From: an uncultured Paracoccaceae bacterium
Lineage (GTDB): Bacteria; Pseudomonadota; Alphaproteobacteria; Rhodobacterales; Rhodobacteraceae
NCBI GenBank assembly: GCA_947493335.1
Contig: CANLQO010000003.1
Coordinates: 62,001 to 126,000, forward strand
Reading direction: 5' to 3'
Length of the DNA: 64,000 nucleotides
Position numbers and translations under genes: made by a program. The notes under the pieces were generated by a model. It worked only from the letters and a program-made list of their open reading frames with translations, was not told the DNA's origin and ran no database searches. Shown here piece by piece: positions 20,251-29,658 of this stretch (positions are counted from its first letter, which is position 1; each line of letters starts with the position of its first letter).

Positions 20251-20411
20251 CCCCCCCCTATCCTTATTTCATGTTGTGCCTCAACTTACTCTGGGAACGA
20301 TCCGCCATTCGGTGGCGCCTATTTGGTTGAAGCCCGAATTGAAGTTCCAAGGGATACAGAAGTAAGCGGGTTCAAGAAGCCCTGACGCCGGATCAATTGG
20401 CGGTTTCGATG

Positions 20412-22196
20412 TTATGGCCCAATATTGACCCTGCCCGTGTCATCAACGCGGTAGCGATCGGACAGTGCCAGTAGCATCTGCGGGTCTGGTCGGTCCGATT
20501 GCCAGGCCATCATCGCCACCCCAAGCATACGCGGCATAAGCATTGGCCACATCTGATGATCCTGCGTGGTGAATTCGGACCAGAATGCGCCTTGCACCCC
20601 GATGACATTTTTTGCCAATGAAGCATCCGGCACCGGGTCCCAATTGACGGTATCCGGCAAATCTACAAATGCGGCCCAACTTGCGCCCCAGTCATCCGGG
20701 TCCGACGAATGTGCCATATCAAGGTAGACGTGTTGCGCCGGGCACATCACGACATCGTAGCCAGCCTGCGCCGCGTCTAGCCCCGGGCCAAGCCCTGTCC
20801 AGCTGAACAATATAGCGTTGTGCCCAATGCCACCGTTGGACCCTTGCGCCGCCTCTTCCCATGCAGCGGGGCGCTGACCCTTGCTCACCGCGAAGGCGGC
20901 AAGCTTGTCCATGGTCCAGCCCTGCAAGTCCTGCGTTGTCTTCAGTCCATGTTCGTCCATCAAGGCACGGGCGCGCGGGCTGCTCATCCAGGTTTCGGCG
21001 GGCAGTTCATCACATCCAAGGTGCAGGTGATTGAATGGAAACAGCGCGCTGATTTCTGTGATGATCTTTTCCAGCACATCCCACGTTTTGGGCATCGCGG
21101 GGTTCAGCGCGTTGCGGGCATAGCCCTGTACCGATCTTTCCGCACCATTATCACCTGGGTCACGCGTTTGCGGAAAAATCTCGGTCAGGGCGAGGGCATG
21201 GGCAGGTGTTTCAATTTCGGGCAAAACCTCGATGTTGAGAGCGGCGGCATGTGCAATGATTTCGCGCGCCTCATCCTTGGTATAAAATCCGCCTTCACAG
21301 GGCGTTCCCGCAAAGAGCGCGGGCAGCACCTGACCTTCACCGCGCAGCGTTGTTTTCTGGGTTAGTTCGGGCAGTGAATCAAGTTGTATGCGGAATGCCT
21401 CATCATCCGCAAAGTGCCAGTGGAACCGGTTGAGTTTGAGCAACGCCATCAGGTCCAAAAGTGCGTGAATGCTGTCAGTGGCATAAAAATGCCGTGCTGT
21501 ATCAAGGTGTTGTCCTCGCCAATCAAAGCGCGGCGCGTCATGTATTTGACCGCAGGGAAGCGGGCCGTGCTGCAAAAGCGTCAGCAAGGTGATGCCAGCG
21601 TAAAACTCACCGCCATAGGACCCCGCGGTGACGGTTATGCCGTCAGATCGGATCTCAATCGAATAGGAATCGGGCGGCAAATCGGCGTTGACACATTCAA
21701 CCGGACAGGCGCCTGCAAACGCGAGTTTTTGGCGGCTGGCCAACGCTGCGACCGCGTCCATGGCGGCGCCGCTTATTGCAAAGCCATCGATGGATAACGT
21801 ACCTTTGGACGGCGTCCAGCTGGTGGGTTGCGGCACAATTGGAAGGCCATCCAATGGGCGCGGCGCCTCGCGCGCCGGGACTTTACGACCAGCAGTCGTT
21901 GGTGGCAGTGGAATAACTTCACCTGCATGACGCAAGTAGGGGCCAAGCGGCATCCACGCGCGGTTGGCAGGCGTGTACCCACCGGTGTAGCGGAGCGTGA
22001 TGACATGCGGCACATGGGCTCCGACATCCGGCAGCGCGACTTCTGTATAACTACCCAGCGCGCGTTGCAGCGTGCCCCCCGCGACCGGTGCGAGCGGGGC
22101 CATGCCGGAGCAGCAAAAGACGGCGCCCGACAATGGGCGGTCGGGCGTCAGGGTGCAGACGAGCAAGTCGCCTGAGATGTCGCAATCGTAATGCAT
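20412..22196 (-). CDS. Beta-N-acetylhexosaminidase (GH20), no obvious signal peptide
   Basis: FDWRGQHLDTARHFY, LNRFHWHFADDEAFRI, LHLGCDELPAETW (catalytic D-E). Start moved to MHYDCD next to the regulator stop. Confidence 0.9.
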   Translation of the reverse strand: MHYDCDISGDLLVCTLTPDRPLSGAVFCCSGMAPLAPVAGGTLQRALGSYTEVALPDVGAHVPHVITLRYTGGYTPANRAWMPLGPYLRHAGEVIPLPPTTAGRKVPAREAPRPLDGLPIVPQPTSWTPSKGTLSIDGFAISGAAMDAVAALASRQKLAFAGACPVECVNADLPPDSYSIEIRSDGITVTAGSYGGEFYAGITLLTLLQHGPLPCGQIHDAPRFDWRGQHLDTARHFYATDSIHALLDLMALLKLNRFHWHFADDEAFRIQLDSLPELTQKTTLRGEGQVLPALFAGTPCEGGFYTKDEAREIIAHAAALNIEVLPEIETPAHALALTEIFPQTRDPGDNGAERSVQGYARNALNPAMPKTWDVLEKIITEISALFPFNHLHLGCDELPAETWMSSPRARALMDEHGLKTTQDLQGWTMDKLAAFAVSKGQRPAAWEEAAQGSNGGIGHNAILFSWTGLGPGLDAAQAGYDVVMCPAQHVYLDMAHSSDPDDWGASWAAFVDLPDTVNWDPVPDASLAKNVIGVQGAFWSEFTTQDHQMWPMLMPRMLGVAMMAWQSDRPDPQMLLALSDRYRVDDTGRVNIGP

Positions 22197-22197
22197 G

Positions 22198-22953
22198 TCA
22201 ATCCAATCGGAGTTCTGAGACAAAGTCATAGATGTCAGAGCGGTAGAGCCCGCTGGTGAATTCGATGGGCCGGCCCGAGGCAAGGAAGGCCGTCCGTTCG
22301 ATCTGCAGAATTGCCGCCCCTTCTGCGAGATCGAGATGATCTGCAACCGGACCGGTGGCGTTCACGGCAGTGACGCGCTGCACGGCGCGAACCGGGGCCA
22401 TGCCGCGGGCGCGCAGCAGTTCATAGAGCGAAAGCTTGATCTTATCGGGACGTGGCAAGATGTCTTCTGGCAGCGACGAATGCTCAAGCGCCATGGGCAC
22501 GCCGTCACCGTGACGCAAGCGATGCACCCGCGCGACCTGGTGGTGCGAGGACAGACCAAAGACCATCGATTCCGATGGCGTTGGGCGAAAGATACCGGTC
22601 AAAAGAACCTTACTGGTCGATGCGATGCCACGGGCCTGCAGGTTTTCGGTAAAGGACACCAGCGACGAGAGCGATTGTTCAAACCGCTCACCATTTCCGC
22701 GCACAAATGATCCCGCGCCCTGTCGCTGCTCAATGAGCCCTTCGGTCACCAGTTCCGCAATTGCCTTGCGCACGGTGACACGACTGATTTGCGCCAGTTC
22801 AGCGACTTCGCGTTCAGACGGAAGCTGATCATCGGCAACAAGTTCGCCTGCCGATACCAGCCCGCTGATGTGACGGCAAAGTTGCTTGTATCGTGGGCCA
22901 CGGCCATCGCGATACCACCTTTTAGGATCCAGTTCTGAGGCGAAATCGGGCAT
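22198..22953 (-). CDS. GntR family regulator with UTRA domain (NagR/DasR-like)
   Basis: PRYKQLCRHISGLVSAGELVADDQLPSEREVAELAQISRVTVRKAIAELVTEGLIEQRQGAGSFV; UTRA C-terminus. Confidence 0.85.
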   Translation of the reverse strand: MPDFASELDPKRWYRDGRGPRYKQLCRHISGLVSAGELVADDQLPSEREVAELAQISRVTVRKAIAELVTEGLIEQRQGAGSFVRGNGERFEQSLSSLVSFTENLQARGIASTSKVLLTGIFRPTPSESMVFGLSSHHQVARVHRLRHGDGVPMALEHSSLPEDILPRPDKIKLSLYELLRARGMAPVRAVQRVTAVNATGPVADHLDLAEGAAILQIERTAFLASGRPIEFTSGLYRSDIYDFVSELRLD

Positions 22954-22991
22954 GGCGTTTCCTTCTGGGACCGCGAGTGATGTTGCGACCG

Positions 22992-23012
22992 TGGTATCAT
23001 CAAATAATACCA
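22992..23012. promoter_or_regulatory. Candidate UTRA-regulator operator
   Basis: TGGTATCATCAAATAATACCA, near-perfect inverted repeat in the divergent intergenic region. Confidence 0.45.
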
Positions 23013-23180
23013 ATGCAAGCCAATTTAATGCCAAACCCGCCACCGCAAATCAGTAACTTGATGATTTATAATGATATTTTTACTGAATTTGGGTTTGGTA
23101 TTATATTGGTAGTAAAAATGCGAATCTCGGCTAATCTAATTGTGCCAGCTCGATTCGAGACAAATCTTCCGGGGGGACGA

Positions 23181-24113
23181 ATGGCCGATATTGCGACAGA
23201 TTACGCTGCTCAAGGCACCAAGGCAAAGACCAAATCCTTGCCCGAAGCGGTCTTTGCTTGGCTGCTGATCGGCCCGGCGATGCTGTTTATCGCGGTGATT
23301 GTTGCCTGGCCTCTGGCAGAGACCATTCGGCTTTCATTCATGGAAGCGCGCCTGGGCGGAGAGCAATACGTTGGCTTGGCCAATTATCAGGAACTCGCTG
23401 AAAGCAAGAAGTTTCACCAGACCGTCGTGCGGACCTTTTATTGGATGTTTCTATCCGTCGGTTTGAAGCTGATCCTCGGGCTGATCGGGGCAACACTTCT
23501 TAACGCGGCGGTGCCCGGGCGCGGACTATTCCGCGTGTTGGTGATGCCGCCGTGGATCATTCCGATGGCGATCGGCATGATCGGCTGGCTTTGGCTGTAT
23601 AACGGATACTTCGGCGTTTTGTCGGGCACGATGATGACGCTCGGTATCACCGATGGCCCGTTCGAATTCCTTGCCTATAAACAATCGGCCTTCTATTCCG
23701 CCGTCGTCGCCGACGTTTGGGTCGGAACCCCAATGGTCACACTGTTCTTTCTGGCGGCAATGCAAGGCGTGAGCCGCGATCTTTACGAGGCCGCATGGGT
23801 CGATGGTGCAGGCCGTTGGTACCGTTTCCGCCGGATCACGATCCCACAGATCATGCCGGTGATCGTATCAATGTCACTGTTGTCCGCGATTTTCACCTTC
23901 AACAGCTTTGAGATCATCTGGATCCTGACCGAAGGCGGACCACGCGGAGCCACGACCACCCTGATTGTCGACACCTACAAGACCGCCATCAGCAACTTCA
24001 AATTTGGACAGGGCTCTGCCCGTGCGGTGATCATCGTGATCCTGCTTGGCATCTTCTCGCTGCTGTATCTGAACGTGCTGAAATTCGTCAACCGCAAGTA
24101 CGGGACCAAATAA
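23181..24113 (+). CDS. Carbohydrate ABC transporter permease (MalF type)
   Basis: Six-TM pattern; EAAWVDGAGRWYRFRRITIPQIMP EAA loop. Confidence 0.88.
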   Translation: MADIATDYAAQGTKAKTKSLPEAVFAWLLIGPAMLFIAVIVAWPLAETIRLSFMEARLGGEQYVGLANYQELAESKKFHQTVVRTFYWMFLSVGLKLILGLIGATLLNAAVPGRGLFRVLVMPPWIIPMAIGMIGWLWLYNGYFGVLSGTMMTLGITDGPFEFLAYKQSAFYSAVVADVWVGTPMVTLFFLAAMQGVSRDLYEAAWVDGAGRWYRFRRITIPQIMPVIVSMSLLSAIFTFNSFEIIWILTEGGPRGATTTLIVDTYKTAISNFKFGQGSARAVIIVILLGIFSLLYLNVLKFVNRKYGTK

Positions 24114-24114
24114 G

Positions 24115-24957
24115 ATGATGGACAAGTACACCAAATTGCAGATGGTCGGAATCTACGCCGCAGTCACGGTCTTTCTGATATTCATTCTGCTGCCGTTCTT
24201 TGAAATGTTCATGGCCTCTCTGCGTCCGCTGGAGCATCTTTTCCGCAGCCCCTATCAGTTCTGGTCGGACGACTTTAGCTTTCAGGCCTATTCCGACATG
24301 TGGGAGACAGTGCCGCTGTTGGGGCGTTACATCTTCAACTCTGTCTTCATCGCGACGGCTGTGACATTGATCACGATGGTCTTCGTCGTGCCTGCGGCCT
24401 ACGCCTATGCCCGACTGGAATTCCCGTTCAAGAACGGCTCGCTAGCGATCTTTCTGGGCGTGAACATGTTTACCGGTGCGGTCCTGCTGATCCCGCTCTA
24501 TCGCGTGCTGCGGTCGATGGGGTTGCTGAACACCTATTGGGCCATGATCGTGCCCGGCGTGGCCTTCTTGATCCCGACGGGCATCTGGCTGCTGCGGTCC
24601 TATCTTGAAAAAATCCCGCGCGAGTTGGAAGAGGCCGCCTTTGTCGATGGCGCCAGCCGGATGTACACCCTGCGCCGTGTGGTACTGCCGCTTGCGACCC
24701 CGGGTCTGATCGTGGTGGGGACGGCCGTCTTCATCGGTGCCTATGCCCAGCAATTCCTTTTCGCGATCACGTTCAACCAGCAACGTGAATTGCAACCCCT
24801 GCCTGCCGGATTGTTTGAGTTCATCGGCTATCAGGATGTGACATGGAACCAGATGATGGCAGCCGCCCTGACCGGCATTCTGCCTGTCATGGTCATCTTC
24901 TTGTTCCTTCAGAAATACCTCGTGGCGGGTCTGACGGCGGGTGCCGTCAAGGAATAG
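24115..24957 (+). CDS. Carbohydrate ABC transporter permease (MalG type)
   Basis: EEAAFVDGASRMYTLRRVVLPLATPGL EAA loop. Confidence 0.9.
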   Translation: MMDKYTKLQMVGIYAAVTVFLIFILLPFFEMFMASLRPLEHLFRSPYQFWSDDFSFQAYSDMWETVPLLGRYIFNSVFIATAVTLITMVFVVPAAYAYARLEFPFKNGSLAIFLGVNMFTGAVLLIPLYRVLRSMGLLNTYWAMIVPGVAFLIPTGIWLLRSYLEKIPRELEEAAFVDGASRMYTLRRVVLPLATPGLIVVGTAVFIGAYAQQFLFAITFNQQRELQPLPAGLFEFIGYQDVTWNQMMAAALTGILPVMVIFLFLQKYLVAGLTAGAVKE

Positions 24958-24993
24958 CCAACACCCAAATTCAAAACCAAGGGAGACGACCAA

Positions 24994-26205
24994 ATGAAAC
25001 TGATGAAACTGACATGTGCTGCGGCCTTGCTATCCAGCGGAGCAACAGTCGCGCTGGCTGACAGCCACGCCACAGAGCTGCACTTTATCATGTGCGGCGG
25101 TGAAGTCCGCGAAGCTGATCAGGCTGTGGTGGACCAGTTCGAAGCCGACCATGAAGGCGTGACAGTGAACCTTGAGGCCGTGCCATGGGGCACATGCCAG
25201 GACAAGTCACTGACGCTGGCCGCCGCTGGTGACCCACCTTCAATCGCGTACATGGGGTCGCGGACATTGCGCCAGTTGGCCAACAATGACCTGATCGTAC
25301 CGGCGGAAATTCAGGACGATGTCGTCTATCAGGACGGCGTGCTGAACACCGTCACCATCGAGGGCACCCAGTGGGGCTATCCACACGCGTTTTCGACCAA
25401 GGCACTTTACATCAACTGCGACATTGTTGAGGCCTCGGGCCAGGAGTGCGTTGCACCTGCAACATGGGACGAGATGTATGCGATGGCCGAAGGAGTCGTT
25501 GCAAACACAGACAGCGCAGGTGTTGGCCTTGCTGGCAAAGACTTTGACAACACCATGCACCAGTTCCTGAACTACCTCTATTCCAACGGCGGTGTCGTGA
25601 TCGACAGCGCAACGGGTGAGAACATGCTGGACAGCCAGCAAACCCGTGAGACGCTGGAATTCTACGGCAAACTGGCGACTGTTGCACAGGAAGGCCCAAC
25701 CGCCTGGGAGCGCGACCAGCTCAAGGATCTCTTTAACGACGGCCAGATTGCCATGTATGTGCAAGGTCCGTGGGGATATGGGCAGCACAACGAGGACATC
25801 AATCAATTGGTGGCTCCGGTTCCCGCAGGTCCTTCGGGCGAAAGCGGCACAATCCTGATCACTGACTCGATCGTGGTCTTCAAAGGGTCTGGTCACGAAG
25901 ATCTGGCTCAGGAACTGGCGCAGCGCATCACGTCTGGTGATAGCCAATACGATCTTGACAGCTCTTGGGGTCTGACGCCGATCCTGGATTACGCGGCAAT
26001 GGGCAAAACCGACCTCTACTATGAGGATGGCATATGGCCAAACTTCACCGCAACAATCTCAACCGGTGGTCCAGAGCCACTGCTGGAGGACTTCAAGTCG
26101 CTGCAGTCGGTTTTCACCAACATGGTGCAAGGCGTCATCTTGCAGGACGATACAGTCGACAATCTGGTGACGATCGCGGCTGAAGAGCTGTCCGACGCAC
26201 TCTAA
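24994..26205 (+). CDS. Extracellular sugar-binding protein (family 1)
   Basis: Signal peptide MKLMKLTCAAALLSSGATVALADS; VDQFEADHEGVTVNLEAVPWG; QGPWGYGQHN. Confidence 0.88.
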   Translation: MKLMKLTCAAALLSSGATVALADSHATELHFIMCGGEVREADQAVVDQFEADHEGVTVNLEAVPWGTCQDKSLTLAAAGDPPSIAYMGSRTLRQLANNDLIVPAEIQDDVVYQDGVLNTVTIEGTQWGYPHAFSTKALYINCDIVEASGQECVAPATWDEMYAMAEGVVANTDSAGVGLAGKDFDNTMHQFLNYLYSNGGVVIDSATGENMLDSQQTRETLEFYGKLATVAQEGPTAWERDQLKDLFNDGQIAMYVQGPWGYGQHNEDINQLVAPVPAGPSGESGTILITDSIVVFKGSGHEDLAQELAQRITSGDSQYDLDSSWGLTPILDYAAMGKTDLYYEDGIWPNFTATISTGGPEPLLEDFKSLQSVFTNMVQGVILQDDTVDNLVTIAAEELSDAL

Positions 26206-26219
26206 GATTTCTCCCTGTT

Positions 26220-26246
26220 CCGGGCGGCGGCCACTATGCCGCCCGG
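26220..26246 (+). other. Stem-loop downstream of the binding-protein gene
   Basis: CCGGGCGGC GGCCACTAT GCCGCCCGG, no U-tract. Confidence 0.5.
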
Positions 26247-26286
26247 AGCCCAACCCCATCCCCTTTTTGACCGATAGGACGGACCC

Positions 26287-27387
26287 ATGGCGACGCTTTC
26301 ACTGAATGCCATCACCAAGTCTTTTGGCGCAGCCAAAGTGCTGCATGACATCAGCCTCGCAATTGAGGACAAGGAGTTTGTCGTTTTTGTCGGCCCGTCC
26401 GGCTGTGGCAAATCCACGCTCTTGCGGATCATTGCGGGCCTGGAAGAGGCCACGTCAGGATCCATCGTAATCGACGGCGCAGACGTGAGTGCGGCCCCAC
26501 CGGTTGAGCGCGGCATCTCAATGGTGTTCCAGTCTTATGCGCTTTATCCGCATCTTAGCGTTTACGAGAACATTGCCTTTCCGCTGCGTGTGCAGAAAAT
26601 GGAAAAGGCTGACATGGACGCCCGTGTTCAGCGTGCAGCAGACATCCTGCAACTGACCGAGAAACTGCATCTTAAGCCCGGGCAGCTATCGGGCGGACAA
26701 CGGCAGCGGGTCGCGATCGGGCGATCGATTGTGCGCAATCCAAAGGTCTTTTTGTTTGATGAGCCGCTGTCCAATCTGGACGCAGCATTGCGCGGCGACA
26801 TGCGTGTTGAACTGAGCCAACTGCACCAAAGCCTTGATGCCACCATGGTTTACGTCACCCACGATCAAGTCGAAGCGATGACAATGGCCGACCGCATTGT
26901 GGTGCTGAACGGCGGTCGGGTCGAACAATTCGGCAGCCCGATGGAGCTTTACCATCACCCCAGAACGAAATTCGTGGCGTCCTTCATCGGGCAGCCCAAT
27001 ATGAACCTGATCCCTGCAAAGGTGCTGGGCGTCGACGGCACTGGCGTGCAAGTCGAGATCGAGGGCGGACACCGTATGGTGTTGCCGGTCGAAGCCGCAA
27101 CCGTCAACGCAGGAGATCGGGTCGAGGTCGGCATCCGTCCCGAACATGTCAGCATCGGCAATGATGGGTTTGAGATTTCGGTCAACGTGCTGGAACGGCT
27201 TGGCGGTGTTTCAATCACCTATGGCACCATCGGCGAAGCGACGCGGTTTTGCGCCTCTTTGCCCGGTGACGCGGCCATTTCCAAAGACGTCCCACTGAAG
27301 CTAAATGTCGCCCCACACGATTGCCACGTCTTTGATGCCGCAGGCGATGTGCTGCGCCGCAAGTCGGCACCCGCTCTTGTTGCGTAA
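26287..27387 (+). CDS. Sugar ABC transporter ATPase (MsmK/UgpC type)
   Basis: GPSGCGKST Walker A; LSGGQRQRVAIGRSIVRNPKVFLFDEPLSNLD. Confidence 0.95.
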   Translation: MATLSLNAITKSFGAAKVLHDISLAIEDKEFVVFVGPSGCGKSTLLRIIAGLEEATSGSIVIDGADVSAAPPVERGISMVFQSYALYPHLSVYENIAFPLRVQKMEKADMDARVQRAADILQLTEKLHLKPGQLSGGQRQRVAIGRSIVRNPKVFLFDEPLSNLDAALRGDMRVELSQLHQSLDATMVYVTHDQVEAMTMADRIVVLNGGRVEQFGSPMELYHHPRTKFVASFIGQPNMNLIPAKVLGVDGTGVQVEIEGGHRMVLPVEAATVNAGDRVEVGIRPEHVSIGNDGFEISVNVLERLGGVSITYGTIGEATRFCASLPGDAAISKDVPLKLNVAPHDCHVFDAAGDVLRRKSAPALVA

Positions 27388-27397
27388 GGATTGAGAC

Positions 27398-28657
27398 ATG
27401 AAGATCGTCACAGCCGGGATCGGACTGCGTGCGTCGAACGTCTTGTCAATCCTATTGGAGGCTATGCCAGAGGCCAAGCTTGTCGGATACTACGACCCGC
27501 AACCCGCATCCCCGCTTGAAGTTGATGGCAAGGTCGTCAGCGAGGACGCTGCCCGTACCATGGTGCCGGATCAGACGTATCCCGGTTACCCCAGCCCGCA
27601 ATCAACCCAAAGCCTGAAAGACGCTTTTGCTGCCTGCGCGAAATTGCGCAGCAACACGCCGCGTTTCGAGAGCGTTGAAGCGATGCTGGCCGACGCAAAG
27701 CCCGATCTTTTCTTTGTCGGCTCGCCTAACAGTTTTCACCTCGATCATATCAAGGCGGGTCTGACCGCAGGCGTGCGCATTTTCACCGAGAAGCCGGTTG
27801 TGACGACGCGCGAAGACACGATGGAACTGGCCAGCCTTTTGGCCGAACACGGCACCGATCGTGTCATGGTGGGACTTGTCCTGCGCTACTCGCAGCACAT
27901 GGTTGATCTGCGCGCAGTGTTAGATGATCTGGGGCCCATCGTTTCACTTGAGGCCAACGAACACATTGCCCCCTACCATGGGGCATTCTTTATGCGCGAT
28001 TGGCGGCGCATGGTTTCGTGGTCTGGTGGCTTCATGTTGGAAAAGTGCTGCCACGACATCGATATCTACAACATGGTCACCGGATCGCGGCCAAACCGGG
28101 TTGCGAGCTTTGGCGGACGCAAATCCTTTGTACCGAAAAACGCGCCAACCGCGAACCTTGAGAACGAAATCATGCACCACAAGCCATCGGTGTGGAATTC
28201 AATCGGCGACGCGTTTCATTCCGATGGCGATATCATCGATCACCAGACCGCGATCCTTCAGTATGAGACCGGTGCGACACTCGCCTTTCACACCAACCTG
28301 AATGTCCCCGATGAGCATCGGCGCTTCTGCGTGATGGGCACACATGGGATGGCCGAGGGGGATTTTGTGCGCGGGCATCTGAAAGCGACCGCGCGGGATG
28401 GTGCGGTAATTGCAGAGCACGATTACACCCAAATGGATAGCGCACGCGCATCATCTCATTACGGCGCCGATCACATGATGGTGGACGATATTGTGGCCTT
28501 TCTGCGCGGAGAAACACAAAGCCTGCCGGTTGGCGTGGTCGACGCACTTGAAGCCGGATTGGTCGCGATGGCGCTGGATGAGGCCCGCATCAATGGCAGG
28601 ATGGTTGATTTGACAGAAACCTGGCGCGCATTTGACGCATACGGATTAAGAAAATGA
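27398..28657 (+). CDS. Gfo/Idh/MocA family protein of unknown substrate
   Basis: DLFFVGSPNSFHLDHIKAGLTAGVRIFTEKPVVTT; EKCCHDIDIYNMV. Confidence 0.8.
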   Translation: MKIVTAGIGLRASNVLSILLEAMPEAKLVGYYDPQPASPLEVDGKVVSEDAARTMVPDQTYPGYPSPQSTQSLKDAFAACAKLRSNTPRFESVEAMLADAKPDLFFVGSPNSFHLDHIKAGLTAGVRIFTEKPVVTTREDTMELASLLAEHGTDRVMVGLVLRYSQHMVDLRAVLDDLGPIVSLEANEHIAPYHGAFFMRDWRRMVSWSGGFMLEKCCHDIDIYNMVTGSRPNRVASFGGRKSFVPKNAPTANLENEIMHHKPSVWNSIGDAFHSDGDIIDHQTAILQYETGATLAFHTNLNVPDEHRRFCVMGTHGMAEGDFVRGHLKATARDGAVIAEHDYTQMDSARASSHYGADHMMVDDIVAFLRGETQSLPVGVVDALEAGLVAMALDEARINGRMVDLTETWRAFDAYGLRK

Positions 28658-29658
28658 CCCACTCACACAAAACGCCCGGCAGCCTGATGGCCGCAGAATC
28701 CGCAGAAAGTATGCAGGTGTTTGCTCGCGCCGCATCGCAAAAAGTCGATGGCACGGTCATTGGCGCGCCAAGAGCCATTTACACGATTGCGCGCGGATCA
28801 TCGGATGCGGCTGCAAATATCCTGTCCTATGAATTCATGCGCGAGTTGGGGATTCCCGCAACCTCCCTGCCGCCTTCGGTTTTCTCGATCGGTGAAGGTG
28901 TCGGCCTGAATGGCGCTGCCGCCGTCGTGATCAGCCAATCAGGTTCCAGTGATGACCTTGTCCGCTCTGCAAAAGGGGCAAGAAAAGCTGGTGCAAAGGT
29001 GGTCGCGATCACAAACAAGGCCGATAGCGCGGTTGAAGCCGCATCCGGCACGAAAGTGCCGATTGAGGCGGGGCCAGAACTGGCCGTCCCTGCGACAAAA
29101 TCTGTGATTGGATCCATTGGGGCTGGCATGGCCCTCTTAGGAGCCACCAAACCTGCCTATAGGGCCCAGATTCAACAATCGCTTGATGCCATTGCTGGCA
29201 TCACCGTCCAGCATCCGGAGACTGCAGGACTGCAGGCGGCTTTGTTGCGTGCCCGCCATGTCTATGTGATTGGCCGCGATACAGGGTTTGGAGCGGCACA
29301 TGAGGTTGCGCTGAAACTGAAAGAATGTTGCGCGCTTCATGCGGAGGCCTATTCAAGCTCTGAGGTGCTGCACGGGCCACTGCAATTGGCCACAAACCCG
29401 CTGATGGTTCTGATGCTGGATACCGGCCAACCCGAGGTGCAGGACAGTCTCGATCAGGCAGAGGCCCGGTTTCATGCAATTGATTGCGATGTACATCGTG
29501 TGCGGCCCGCCGATCTGGGGTGTGACCCTGTCACACCGGCCACGGCGGCCGCCATTTTGTTGGCATTGATGTATCCGATCATTCTGAATACCGCGCTCGC
29601 ACTTGGGCTTGACCCAGACGCCCCAGCAACCTTGTCAAAGGTCACGCAAACAACATGA
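28654..29658 (+). CDS. SIS domain protein, candidate amino-sugar-6-P deaminase (NagB-II/GlmS C-terminal-like)
   Basis: IARGSSDAAANILSYEFM; VVISQSGSSDDLV; GRDTGFGAAHEVALKLKECC. Confidence 0.8.
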   Translation: MTHSHKTPGSLMAAESAESMQVFARAASQKVDGTVIGAPRAIYTIARGSSDAAANILSYEFMRELGIPATSLPPSVFSIGEGVGLNGAAAVVISQSGSSDDLVRSAKGARKAGAKVVAITNKADSAVEAASGTKVPIEAGPELAVPATKSVIGSIGAGMALLGATKPAYRAQIQQSLDAIAGITVQHPETAGLQAALLRARHVYVIGRDTGFGAAHEVALKLKECCALHAEAYSSSEVLHGPLQLATNPLMVLMLDTGQPEVQDSLDQAEARFHAIDCDVHRVRPADLGCDPVTPATAAAILLALMYPIILNTALALGLDPDAPATLSKVTQTT

